From the NCBI GenBank assembly GCA_013414765.1, contig CP058708.1, positions 2,537,553 to 2,601,552 on the forward strand: a DNA stretch of 64,000 nucleotides, in the 5' to 3' direction. The stretch comes from Candidatus Accumulibacter cognatus (GTDB taxonomy: Bacteria > Pseudomonadota > Gammaproteobacteria > Burkholderiales > Rhodocyclaceae). Positions 46,915-55,491 of the stretch are shown here, in pieces. Below the pieces are notes generated by a model. The model was not told where the DNA came from. It ran no database searches and saw nothing but the letters and a program-made list of their open reading frames with translations. The translations under genes and the position numbers were made by a program. Within the stretch, counting starts at the first letter, position 1. Each line of letters opens with the position of its first letter.

Positions 46915-49900
46915 ATCTGCCTGAACTCTGCATTCGCCGCCCGGTCATGACCACGCTGCTGATGGCGGCGTTCCTCATTTTCGGCTTGATCGGCTATCGT
47001 GCCCTGCCGGTTGCCGAATTGCCGACAGTCGATTTCCCGACCATTGCCGTGACCGCCAATCTTCCCGGCGCCTCCCCGGAAACCATGGCAGCGGCAGTCG
47101 CCACGCCCCTGGAAGGGCAATTCTCGACCATCGCCGGGCTCGATTCGATGACTTCGACGAGTGCCCAGGGATCGACCTCGATCACCCTGCAGTTCTCGCT
47201 TGAACGCAATATCGATGCCGCCGCGCAGGATGTGCAATCGGCGATCTCCGCCGCCTTGCGCAAGTTGCCGCCGAACATGCCGGCGCCACCGTCCTTCCGC
47301 AAGGTCAACCCGGCCGACTCCCCGGTCTTCTACATCACCCTGCTGTCACCGACACTGCCGCTATCGCTGGTGAACGAATACGCGGAAACCCAGCTTGCGC
47401 AGCGTCTGTCGACGATCCCCGGTGTTGCCCAGGTACTGATATTCGGATCGCAGAAATTCGCCGTGCGCGTGCAGGCCAACCCCGACCAGCTCGCCAGCTG
47501 GGGAGTCGGCCTCGACGAACTGCAACAGGCGCTTGCCCAGAACAACGTCAACCAGCCGATCGGCCAGCTCGATGGCAGCCGCCAGACCTTTGCCATCAAG
47601 GATGGCGGACAGCTTTCCAGCGCCGCGGCCTACCGCCCACTGATCGTTGCCTGGCGAAATGGCGCGCCGGTGCGGCTCGAGGAAGTCGCTACTCCAATCG
47701 ACAGCGTCGAGAACAACAAGATTGCCAGCTGGAACGTCGACAAGCGTGCCATCGTCCTGGCGATTCAGCGCCAGCCAGGCGCCAATACCATCGAGACGGT
47801 CGATGCCATCAAGCGTATCTTGCCATCGTTCCAGTCCAAGCTGCCGGCGGCGATCGAGATGAGAGTGCTTTTCGACCGCAGCGTCTCGATCCGTGACGCG
47901 ATCGACGACGTCCAGTTCACCCTGATCCTGGCTGGCTTCCTGGTGATCCTGGTGATCCTGCTGTTCCTGAGAAACCTCTCGGCGACGCTGATTCCGGCGC
48001 TGGCGCTGCCGATTTCGGTGGTCGGGACCTTCGGGGCGATGGCGGTCCTCGGTTACAGCCTCGACAATCTCTCGCTGCTGGCGCTGACTCTGAGTGTCGG
48101 CTTCGTCGTCGATGATGCGATCGTGATGCTGGAGAATATCGTCCGCCACGTCGAACAAGGCGAAACACCGTTCGAGGCGGCGATCCAGGGTGCCCGCGAG
48201 ATCGGCTTCACGATCCTTTCGATGACCCTCTCGCTGATTGCCGTGTTCATTCCGGTACTCTTCATGAGCGGCATCGTCGGTCGCCTGCTGCACGAATTCG
48301 CAGTCACCATCTGCGTCGCCATCCTGGTCTCCGGTTTCGTGTCGCTGACCCTGACCCCGATGCTCTGCAGCCGCTACATCCAACACGCCGAGCCTGATAC
48401 GCATGGCCGTCTGTTCCAGATCTTCGAGCGTTTTTTTGTTGCCCTGCTCGCGGGCTACGAGCGGACCCTCAAGCTGGCGATGGCGCACCCACGCAGCGTG
48501 CTGGCGGTTTTCTTTGCCACCCTGCTGCTTACCGGCCATTTGTTCACCGTGGTGTCCAAGGACTTCCTGCCGAGCGGTGACTCGGGTCAGATCGTTGCCT
48601 TTACTGAAGGTGCCCAGGACGTGTCCTTCGCTTCTATGGTGAAACATCAACGCGCGCTCGCCGAAATCGTCGCGCAGGAACCCGACATCCGCTCGTTCAT
48701 GTCCGCCGTGGGTGCCGGCGGCATTCGCCCGACGGCCAATACCGGCACCATTTTCATGATCCTCAAACCCCGATCGGAACGTCGCTCATCGCCAGACCAG
48801 ATCATTCAGCGCCTGCGCCCCAAACTCGCCGAAGTGCCGGGAATCAAGGCGTACATGCAGAATCCGCCAGTCATCCGCATCGGCGGCCAGCTCACCGCCG
48901 CGCAGTATCAGTACACCCTGCAGGACACCGACCTCGGCGAGCTATACCAATGGACCGCCACCTTGACCGAACGTCTCCGCCAGTTGCCCGGATTCGTCGA
49001 TGTCACCAACAACCTCAACCATCTCAGCCCGGTGCTGGCGCTGGACATCGACCGCGACAAGCTGGCGACGCTCGGTCTCAGTTATGGGCAGGTGGAAGAT
49101 GCCTTGCAGAGCGCATTCAGCGCACGACAAGTGTCTACGATCTACGGCGCGACCAATCAGTACCAGGTGATACTCGAAGTCGCCCCAGAATACCAGGCCG
49201 ATCCGGCAGCACTGTCACGCCTCTACGTGCGCAGCAGCAACGGCAAACTCATCCCGCTGGACACTGTGGCGCGCTTCAGTCGCAAGACGCAGGCGCTGAC
49301 CGTCAACCATCAGGGGCAGTTACCGTCGGTCACTTTGTCGTTCAACCTGTTGCCAGGGGTATCGCTGGGCGAAGCGGTAGACCGGATCAAGGGGCTAGAA
49401 CAGCAACTGCGCATCCCGGTCTCGCTAAACACCAGCCTGCAAGGCACCGCACAGGCCTTCCAGTCCTCACAGCAGGGACTCGGCATCCTGCTGCTGGTGG
49501 CGATTCTGGTGGTGTACCTGGTGCTCGGCATCCTCTACGAGAGTTTCATTCACCCCCTGACGATTCTTTCGGGGCTGCCCTCGGCGGGCCTGGGCGCGCT
49601 GTTGACACTGCTGCTGTTTGGCGTCGATCTCAGTCTCTACGCCTTCGTCGGCGTCATCATGCTGATCGGCATCGTCAAGAAGAACGCCATCATGATGATC
49701 GACTTTGCGCTGGCGCAGCAACGGCAAGCGGGAATGGCCGCGCGCGACGCAATCTTCGAAGCCTGCCTGATCCGCTTCCGGCCAATCATGATGACCACCA
49801 TGGCGGCGCTGGTCGGAACACTGCCGATCGCTCTCGGTCTCGGTGCCGGCGCCGAGGTCCGGCGACCTCTCGGTCTGGCGGTGGTCGGCGGCCTGCTGCT

Positions 49901-49994
49901 CTCACAGTTCCTGACGCTCTATCTGACGCCGGTGATCTACCTTTATCTCGATCGATTTTCGCGAGAGGATGCGCATGCGCAAACCGCTGCCTGA
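46911..49994 (+). CDS. RND multidrug efflux pump (MdtB/MdtC-like, HAE1 family)
   Basis: 1027 residues, twelve helices and two large periplasmic loops. Family signatures: PVMTTLLMAAFLIFGLIGYRALPVAELPTVDFP at the start, proton-relay segment LLALTLSVGFVVDDAIVMLENI with the paired aspartates, and GVIMLIGIVKKNAIMMIDFAL in the second half with the lysine. MdtBC-type sequence features (NVNQPIGQLDG) favour that subgroup. It exports drugs, bile salts or dyes using proton force. No TolC-like gene follows, so it must borrow an outer membrane channel. Confidence 0.94.
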   Translation: MNLPELCIRRPVMTTLLMAAFLIFGLIGYRALPVAELPTVDFPTIAVTANLPGASPETMAAAVATPLEGQFSTIAGLDSMTSTSAQGSTSITLQFSLERNIDAAAQDVQSAISAALRKLPPNMPAPPSFRKVNPADSPVFYITLLSPTLPLSLVNEYAETQLAQRLSTIPGVAQVLIFGSQKFAVRVQANPDQLASWGVGLDELQQALAQNNVNQPIGQLDGSRQTFAIKDGGQLSSAAAYRPLIVAWRNGAPVRLEEVATPIDSVENNKIASWNVDKRAIVLAIQRQPGANTIETVDAIKRILPSFQSKLPAAIEMRVLFDRSVSIRDAIDDVQFTLILAGFLVILVILLFLRNLSATLIPALALPISVVGTFGAMAVLGYSLDNLSLLALTLSVGFVVDDAIVMLENIVRHVEQGETPFEAAIQGAREIGFTILSMTLSLIAVFIPVLFMSGIVGRLLHEFAVTICVAILVSGFVSLTLTPMLCSRYIQHAEPDTHGRLFQIFERFFVALLAGYERTLKLAMAHPRSVLAVFFATLLLTGHLFTVVSKDFLPSGDSGQIVAFTEGAQDVSFASMVKHQRALAEIVAQEPDIRSFMSAVGAGGIRPTANTGTIFMILKPRSERRSSPDQIIQRLRPKLAEVPGIKAYMQNPPVIRIGGQLTAAQYQYTLQDTDLGELYQWTATLTERLRQLPGFVDVTNNLNHLSPVLALDIDRDKLATLGLSYGQVEDALQSAFSARQVSTIYGATNQYQVILEVAPEYQADPAALSRLYVRSSNGKLIPLDTVARFSRKTQALTVNHQGQLPSVTLSFNLLPGVSLGEAVDRIKGLEQQLRIPVSLNTSLQGTAQAFQSSQQGLGILLLVAILVVYLVLGILYESFIHPLTILSGLPSAGLGALLTLLLFGVDLSLYAFVGVIMLIGIVKKNAIMMIDFALAQQRQAGMAARDAIFEACLIRFRPIMMTTMAALVGTLPIALGLGAGAEVRRPLGLAVVGGLLLSQFLTLYLTPVIYLYLDRFSREDAHAQTAA

Positions 49995-50108
49995 TACCGG
50001 ATGATGCGAGCAAGATTTCCCCTGCGCTGGACAACTGAAAGCCAGGTTCCGGCACTTGAGGTCAATTCCTGTTCGTGAGTCGCTGACACCGATCTCCGGT
50101 TCAGGCAC

Positions 50109-50603
50109 CTACTCTTCGAGCAGGCTGCGGAGCATCCAGGCGGTCTTTTCATGCACTTCCAGACGCTGGGTGAGCAGATCGGCGGTGGGCTGGTCGTTCG
50201 CGGCATTCACCACCGGGAACAACTCGCGTGCGGTTCGGGCCGTGGCTTCCTGGGCGTCAACCAGGTGCCGAATCATCTCCGTTGCCTTGGGCGTCCCTTC
50301 CACCTCCCTGATCGAGCTCATCCTGCTGAACTCCTTGTAGGTGCCGGGAGCGGGATGGCCGAGTGCGCGAATCCTCTCGGCAATGACGTCGAGTGCGTTC
50401 CACTGTTCCGTGTACTGGCCCATGAACATCAGGTGCAAGGTATTGAACATGGGTCCCGTAACGTTCCAGTGGAAGTTGTGAGTCATCAGGTAGAGCGTGT
50501 AACTGTCGGCCAGCAGGGCGGACAAGCCCTGGGCAATCTTTGCACGCTCACTGGCACTTATGCCGATATTGATCAAAGGGGCTTGGGTTTTCTTGGCGTT
50601 CAT
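50109..50603 (-). CDS. dps: Dps-family ferritin-like DNA-protection protein
   Basis: 164 residues, the usual Dps length. The inter-subunit ferroxidase residues are visible in HNFHWNVTGPMF (42-53) and EQWNALDVIAERIRALG (67-83). It makes a 12-mer that oxidises and stores iron and protects DNA under oxidative or starvation stress. An AT-rich upstream region with a TATAAT element at 50788-50783 (minus strand) fits a stress-regulated promoter. Confidence 0.94.
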   Translation of the reverse strand: MNAKKTQAPLINIGISASERAKIAQGLSALLADSYTLYLMTHNFHWNVTGPMFNTLHLMFMGQYTEQWNALDVIAERIRALGHPAPGTYKEFSRMSSIREVEGTPKATEMIRHLVDAQEATARTARELFPVVNAANDQPTADLLTQRLEVHEKTAWMLRSLLEE

Positions 50604-50782
50604 CGTCGTTTCTCCTGGGTTGAAGGCGTTGAGGGGAACAAGTTCGACCTCTTTCCGTGCGGATGCTCTTCCTGCTCGATGCCCGTGGGCAGAGTCGTCC
50701 TATGTTTTTCGGGAAGCCGAGGCGGGTTGCTCGGGAACCTGACGAACACATTCTATGCAGAACTTCTCGATTGATCAAATTG

Positions 50783-50788
50783 ATTATA
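50783..50788 (-). promoter_or_regulatory. Likely -10 element upstream of dps
   Basis: On the minus strand TATAAT lies 180 bases before the dps start, in an AT-rich patch (50765-50825) that stands out against the GC-rich background. No good -35 is found at 17 bases, which would fit an activator-dependent promoter (OxyR or IHF), but no clear OxyR site can be read. Confidence 0.3.
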
Positions 50789-51731
50789 AGTATTAATCCA
50801 ATAGCTAATTGTTATTTATGATGATCGCAGCATGCTCGTCAGCCTCGCCGCCCGACGGCAAGCTTTCATGATATGACGGGCCGTCAACGGACCACAACCA
50901 AACAGTATCTTCAGCATGAGCACATGTTCCGCAAGTGACGCCAGTGTTGCCTATGAGTGCCTGCAGGATGCACGTGGCGGTATCAGATTTCACAATCTAT
51001 CGTCTCCAACTCATCAGCCGCGAACCAGAGAGCCGTACTTTCGCGACGATCGGTACCCTAAGGGCACGCGTTTCGTGCTACCACAGGCGCTGAGCGACAG
51101 TTCCGTTCGCGTCGAAGCAACTGTGACGAGCCAATGCCCGGAGGGGACTTCGTCGGCGCAAACGCCGAGCCGTGGGCATCGTTTCCTGATCGACGACCGC
51201 TCTGCTTGTACGCTCAGCGCTCTGGCCCTTAACCCGAGGGGATGAATGATTTGCTGGGCACCGACGACGGGTGCTGACCGCTAAGAAGTCTTTGGCTACG
51301 ATCCAGCCGGCGGCACATTGCTATTCAAGATGGAAACAGGTGGACCCATCACCGTGACACCCGTACCCACAGGGCAAATGCATGAATCCTATACAAGAAC
51401 CAGAAGACAACACAGAACCGCGCAAACGACAATCACGAGCAATTCCGCCTGTCTCGGATAGCGCACTCCAACCCACACATTGACAGCCGAACCGAATCTC
51501 TGCCTTGAATGAAATTAAATAAAAACAGAGATATACACAATTCATCAGGTTGTGAACAGCACCCTTCGCAATTGGTTGAGTGCGGGCAAACCTCCATTCG
51601 CGAGAGGCAACGACTTTGGCATTCATGCAATTGCGCTGAGGGCCACTGCTTGTACCCCACTCCCCGCGGGTCTATGATTGACGATTATTTTGCCCAATAC
51701 AAAACGAATAGACGAGCGTAAGGGGATTCTC
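50789..51731. other. Long non-coding region between dps and a chemoreceptor
   Basis: About 940 bases, more AT-rich than the genome average and with only short unconvincing frames on either strand. No RNA gene, repeat or recognisable gene fragment was seen. It may contain the chemoreceptor's regulatory region and the wreck of an old gene beyond recognition. Confidence 0.4.
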
Positions 51732-53360
51732 ATGAACTGGTTCGACAACATGAGCCTGCGTGCCAAGCTCATCCTGAATTTCCTCGTCAGCGGTGGCGTT
51801 CTCGTCGCTGCGATCATCTTTTGCATCATCCAGGTCAAGGCGGTCGGCCGCGATACCGAGGAGATTGCGAGGAACTGGCTACCCTCCGTTCAGGCCGCAG
51901 CTGAAATCAGCCAGTTGCGGCTACGCTACCGCGTACGCAGCTTGGAATACCTGCTATCGAGCTCCGACGCCGAGCGAGAGAAGATCGAGAAATCCCTGGG
52001 CGATCTGGACGGAAAACTGGCGGAGGCATTGAAGAAATACGAGCCGCTGACGAGCAGCGACGAAGAGCGCAAGGTATTGCAGCTGGCCGTCAAGGCAGCT
52101 GCAGATTACAAGGCGAACGTACTGGAGGCCATCTCTCTGGCCAAGGCGGGAAAGCATGACGAAGCCCAGCAACTGCGCAAAACAACTTGGGTGAAGGCCG
52201 CCGACCACATGCGAGACCAGACAGACCTGCTACAGAAGATCAATCGCGAAGGATCGGACAAATCGGCCGCCATGGCAGCCAGTGACGTTAAAGCAGCAAC
52301 GAGTGGCGGCATGGCCGCTCTTGTCTCCGGCATTGTCCTTGCCTTGATCTGCACTTTCCTGATCACTGCCCGCATGTCGGCGCGCCTCGCCGCGACCGTG
52401 GATGCCGCTCGCCAGATCGCCAAGGGTGACCTGACCGCACAGCTGCCCTCTGGCAGCGAGGATGAAATCGGAAAGCTGATCCGCGCCATGGCCGAAATGC
52501 AGGCAGCGCTGCGTACCGCCATGCGAGAAACGACCGACAGCGCGCGCAACATCCTAGAATCCTCGAAACAGCTCAACGAAGCCGTCAGCCAGATGGACAC
52601 CTCAGCCTCGATCCAGAGCTCCACCGCATCGGCGATCGCTGCCAATGTCAAGGAGCTGACCGTTTCGATCAACATCGTTGCTGACAACACCGGCGAAGCG
52701 GCGCGTGTTGCGCAGGATTCCGATGCCCAGGCTAGAGAAGGCCATGCGGCGATCGAACAACTGGTTCAGCAGATCGGCGAGGTTGCCAACGTCGTACGCA
52801 CGGCAACCGACCAGATCGCGAAGTTGAAGAACGACAGCGAAAAAATCTCGGACATCGTCTCGGTGATCAAGGATATTGCCGACCAGACCAATCTGCTCGC
52901 ACTCAATGCCGCGATCGAGGCCGCCCGTGCCGGTGAAGCCGGGCGCGGTTTTGCCGTCGTTGCCGACGAAGTGCGCAAGCTCTCTGAGCGGACCGCGCAT
53001 TCTACGGGAGAAATCTCGCAGATGGTCGGTGCCATCCAACGTTCGACAGGTGAAGTCGTGACCGGCGTCGGGCGTGGCGTCGAACTGGTCGACAGCAGCG
53101 TCTCCTTCGCCGGCCAGGCAGGCGATGCGATCGCCCGCTTGCGTGAGATGGCTCAGCGTGTCGCCAAACTGGTCGGCGACGTCGACGGAGCCCTGCGCGA
53201 GCAGTCGGCTGCCTCAACCGAAGCGGCGAAGAAGATCGAGGACATCGCGACGCAGGCCGAGGAAGCCAGCGCCATCGCCCATGATACCTCACGTGCAGCC
53301 GAATCGATGGCGAGCACCGCGCACGGCATGGAAGCAATGGTTTCCCGCTTCCGCGTTTAA
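51732..53360 (+). CDS. Methyl-accepting chemotaxis protein
   Basis: 542 residues from ATG 51732, with AAGGGG seven bases upstream. N-terminal helix [13 protein letters not shown]-like ([21 protein letters not shown]), a helical periplasmic sensor of the 4HB type to ~190, second helix [20 protein letters not shown], and the signalling tip [43 protein letters not shown]. It is similar in layout to the receptor at 40.1-41.8 kb but differs in the sensor. Ligand unknown. Confidence 0.93.
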   Translation: MNWFDNMSLRAKLILNFLVSGGVLVAAIIFCIIQVKAVGRDTEEIARNWLPSVQAAAEISQLRLRYRVRSLEYLLSSSDAEREKIEKSLGDLDGKLAEALKKYEPLTSSDEERKVLQLAVKAAADYKANVLEAISLAKAGKHDEAQQLRKTTWVKAADHMRDQTDLLQKINREGSDKSAAMAASDVKAATSGGMAALVSGIVLALICTFLITARMSARLAATVDAARQIAKGDLTAQLPSGSEDEIGKLIRAMAEMQAALRTAMRETTDSARNILESSKQLNEAVSQMDTSASIQSSTASAIAANVKELTVSINIVADNTGEAARVAQDSDAQAREGHAAIEQLVQQIGEVANVVRTATDQIAKLKNDSEKISDIVSVIKDIADQTNLLALNAAIEAARAGEAGRGFAVVADEVRKLSERTAHSTGEISQMVGAIQRSTGEVVTGVGRGVELVDSSVSFAGQAGDAIARLREMAQRVAKLVGDVDGALREQSAASTEAAKKIEDIATQAEEASAIAHDTSRAAESMASTAHGMEAMVSRFRV

Positions 53361-53529
53361 GCGCAGACGGACGATTCATAGAACACCCATGCTTCCAATT
53401 CTGAACCGGGGAGTTGCGCACAAACAATGGCTTGGCTGTATTATTGTAGAGTCGAGATGTGGCGTGATGGCCTTAGGTTCCGCTTGTCACCCTCCCGCGA
53501 CGGTCTGAACAAGACACCCGCTCCAGCCC
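53361..53529. other. Gap after chemoreceptor
   Basis: 169 bases with no gene recognised; it leads into the IS66-like remnant. Confidence 0.35.
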
Positions 53530-53732
53530 CTGGCGGCAAACCGGGCAGAGGTAAGCGAGGTGGCCAGCAGGGACTCCGGCCCAGAACCCGCTCAACCAGC
53601 TTCAGCGGCAAGCCGACCAGGTGCTGCAATTCCCGCACAATCCTGCTTTGCCCTTGACGAACAACCTGGCGAAGCGCACTGTGCGCATGCCGATGGTCAT
53701 CGGACGGATCTTCCCCCCGTTCGCTCTAATAA
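53530..53732 (+). pseudogene. IS66-family transposase fragment, left of the ISAzo13-type element
   Basis: Frame one gives GRGKRGGQQGLRP, then with a frame change QNPLNQLQRQADQVLQF, HNPALPLTNNLAKRTVRMPM. This matches the C-terminal portion of IS66-family transposases, whose invariant TNNxAERxxRM motif is seen here as TNNLAKRTVRM. The rest of the gene is absent and a frameshift is needed, so it is a dead remnant. The ISAzo13-type element begins directly to its right. Confidence 0.5.
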
Positions 53733-53757
53733 GGTGATCTCCGCAAATCCTTATACC
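53733..53757 (+). repeat. Terminal inverted repeat (transposase 3' side)
   Basis: 25 bases beginning GGTGATCTCCGCAA and ending TATACC; pairs with 55030-55054. Confidence 0.7.
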
Positions 53758-54407
53758 AAGCAAGCCGGTCGGATCAAGATGTCCCACTTGGGTAGAAGCG
53801 GGTTTCGTTCCAGTCTGGATTCGACAGCTTGCATGGCGTCTTTGCCGAGGGAAACTCCTTTCTGATAGGCTGTGCGGCTCAACTCGACGATGGGATGAAG
53901 CCCTTTCCAGGTCATGCTCTTGGCCCACTCGAGCATCGTTTGCGTATCGGTCAGTTTGGCGCCGTTCCAGTGCTTTTCGAGGATTCCCCAGCAACGCTCG
54001 ACGGGATTGTATTTGCTGTGGTAGGGCGGATAGTACAGAAGGTGGATGGACTTGCCGGTGTGATCGGCAAACTCGACCATTCGCTTGAGGAATTGGGTGC
54101 GTCGGCCGCTGCTCTCCGGCCCGTTATCGGTCTTGATCTGCAGGTCCGTGACACGAGCCTGCTCCTCCGGCGATTGACACTTCCACCAGGCGTAGAGGCT
54201 GTCGACGAGGAAATCGCTGGTCTTGGCCGAGCTTCCGAAGGACAGGTGCAGTTGTCCGCTGTCTTCGTTGACCACGCCAAACGGGGGGTGTTTTTCCTCG
54301 CATCCCATATCGTGGTCGGCCGCTTTAGGGTCGCCCCGCGTCTGGCCGCCTCGCGAGTACTCGCCAATCTTCACCGTCGCCTTGCAGTCGATGCTCAAGC
54401 GCATCAC
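53751..54407 (-). CDS. ISAzo13-family transposase, catalytic C-terminal frame
   Basis: 218 codons from the first ATG, but homology extends upstream to the A-run at 54474, so it is normally the C-terminus of a -1 frameshift product. Features: MRLSIDCKATVKIGEYSRGG (first catalytic Asp), TRGDPKAADHDMGCEEK, LQIKTDNGPESSGRRTQFL (second Asp), and LLYYPPYHSKYNPVERCWGILEKHWNG (Glu), giving a DDE triad of the IS630/ISAzo13 kind. The catalytic residues are intact, so the element may still move. Confidence 0.78.
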   Translation of the reverse strand: MMRLSIDCKATVKIGEYSRGGQTRGDPKAADHDMGCEEKHPPFGVVNEDSGQLHLSFGSSAKTSDFLVDSLYAWWKCQSPEEQARVTDLQIKTDNGPESSGRRTQFLKRMVEFADHTGKSIHLLYYPPYHSKYNPVERCWGILEKHWNGAKLTDTQTMLEWAKSMTWKGLHPIVELSRTAYQKGVSLGKDAMQAVESRLERNPLLPKWDILIRPACLV

Positions 54408-54991
54408 GGCTTTGCCTTCGCAAGCCCGGTCCTGTCGCTGGATGTTGGTAAAGATGGCGTCGGTTTCGGGGACTTTTTTTGGGGTTTGGCCTTGATCACC
54501 GGACGCAGCCGGTACCCATTACGGTTCAACACTTCCGACATGCAGCTCCTGGAGGGCAGCACGTCCTCGGCAAATCCTTGCGCCCGCAACTGCTTGATCG
54601 CTTCCTCGGCCGTCAAGCGGGTGAACGACAGCGTCGGGCGAAAGGTCGGATCCTGTTGGGAATGGCTGCGTGCCACTGCCCAGAGGGCCTGTGCCACCTC
54701 CGGGTGCTTCTCTTCCCACAATTTGGCTCCGCAGCAGAACTGGTGATGCCCCAAACAAACCATCCCGCTACGCTTCTCGTGCAAGCCAAGCTGCGCCGCC
54801 TTCCGGCTCCATCCGAAGACGTCCTCCGCGCGTCGAGGATTGCCGCCACAGTACTTCAACGCCATCTCCGCCTGAAACGCCCGGCGGTCCGCACCCGTCA
54901 TCTTGCTCGAAGCAAGTTGGATATCTTCCAGGTGACTGGCCTCGAGACGAACGTGACTTCCTTCATCAGTACCGAGCTTCATCCCTAACAT
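54404..54991 (-). CDS. ISAzo13-family transposase, N-terminal frame
   Basis: 195 codons. The start could also be ATG 54982, which has GGAGGG at a better distance. The frame covers the N-terminal part (ALKYCGGNPRRAEDVFGWSR, LGLHEKRSGMVCLGHHQFC, LTAEEAIKQLRAQGFAEDVLPS, YRLRPVIKAKPQKK). After a run of seven A residues (54480-54474) it continues into nonsense (SPKPTPSLP) and stops. The true continuation VPETDAIFTNIQRQDRACE lies in the -1 frame. Confidence 0.75.
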   Translation of the reverse strand: MLGMKLGTDEGSHVRLEASHLEDIQLASSKMTGADRRAFQAEMALKYCGGNPRRAEDVFGWSRKAAQLGLHEKRSGMVCLGHHQFCCGAKLWEEKHPEVAQALWAVARSHSQQDPTFRPTLSFTRLTAEEAIKQLRAQGFAEDVLPSRSCMSEVLNRNGYRLRPVIKAKPQKKSPKPTPSLPTSSDRTGLAKAKP

Positions 54992-55029
54992 CCCTCCACT
55001 CAGAATCTACTCTAAGTATCGCACACAAA

Positions 55030-55054
55030 GGTATAGAAAAATGAGGAAATCACC
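55030..55054 (-). repeat. Terminal inverted repeat (transposase 5' side)
   Basis: 25 bases; read on the minus strand GGTGATTTCCTCAT to TATACC; 18 of 25 positions equal the left repeat. Confidence 0.7.
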
Positions 55055-55114
55055 TAATTTCAAACACTTGGATCATTTGTAGGCATGTAATGGAACTAAT
55101 GTTTTCAAGCACTT

Positions 55115-55290
55115 AAAGAGCTGCGAGGGAAGACCCGTCGGAAGGAAAACGGCGGCTTCCGTACATTGCTCAGGGCGGAATGCTTCCCCACCCTCCAGAC
55201 CGATCTGGTCACCGTGGCCAAGCAGAGGCAAAACCTGCTCGACGCTCTGGTGGCCAGGATGCGCAGCACCATCCCTCAGCCCGACCTCTC
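55115..55290 (+). pseudogene. IS66-like transposase C-terminal fragment, right of the ISAzo13-type element
   Basis: The frame reads KELRGKTRRKENGGFRTLLR, AECFPTLQTDLVTVAKQRQNLLDALVARM. GGFRT followed by helical segments ending LLDAL is the end of IS66-family transposases (SGGFRT...A...LEAL). No start is present. The 60 bases between the IS end and this scrap do not match, so extra loss has occurred. Confidence 0.4.
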
Positions 55291-55491
55291 CCCAGGCTGG
55301 CACGCCCCTTTCCCTTCCGTATCTCCTGGCCGCCGTTGCACAGCTATGCAATGAAGAGGACTCCCTGAATGGTTACATTCAGGTCACCGTGATCACCCCA
55401 TGGACATGTCATTGATAGTGAAAGACTTATTCGGCACGTATTTGATTAGTCTCTTATGACTCAGGTCTTTACATTTCGTGAGCAGATTCTG
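55291..55491. other. Gap, no gene seen
   Basis: About 200 bases between the IS66-like scrap and the 505-codon gene; no clear terminal repeat of that gene could be found. Confidence 0.3.

Larger units (their letters stand above)
53733..55054 (-). mobile_element. Complete ISAzo13-family insertion sequence
   Basis: 1322 bases bounded by imperfect 25-base inverted repeats (18 of 25 matching): GGTGATCTCCGC... at 53733-53757 and the complement of GGTGATTTCCTC... at 55030-55054. A TAA triplet flanks the element on both sides (53730-53732 and 55055-55057), consistent with a 3-base target duplication. Inside are two overlapping minus-strand frames that together make one transposase. Family name rests on remembered sequence features of the transposase. 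Confidence 0.75.

Noticed and set aside
47361-48650. 429-codon minus-strand frame inside the RND pump gene
   Set aside because: Highly charged, repetitive composition typical of an antisense shadow in GC-rich DNA; the RND pump is unmistakable on the other strand.
50916-51245. 109-codon frame in the dps-chemoreceptor gap
   Set aside because: No ribosome site or family resemblance; amino-acid composition looks random.
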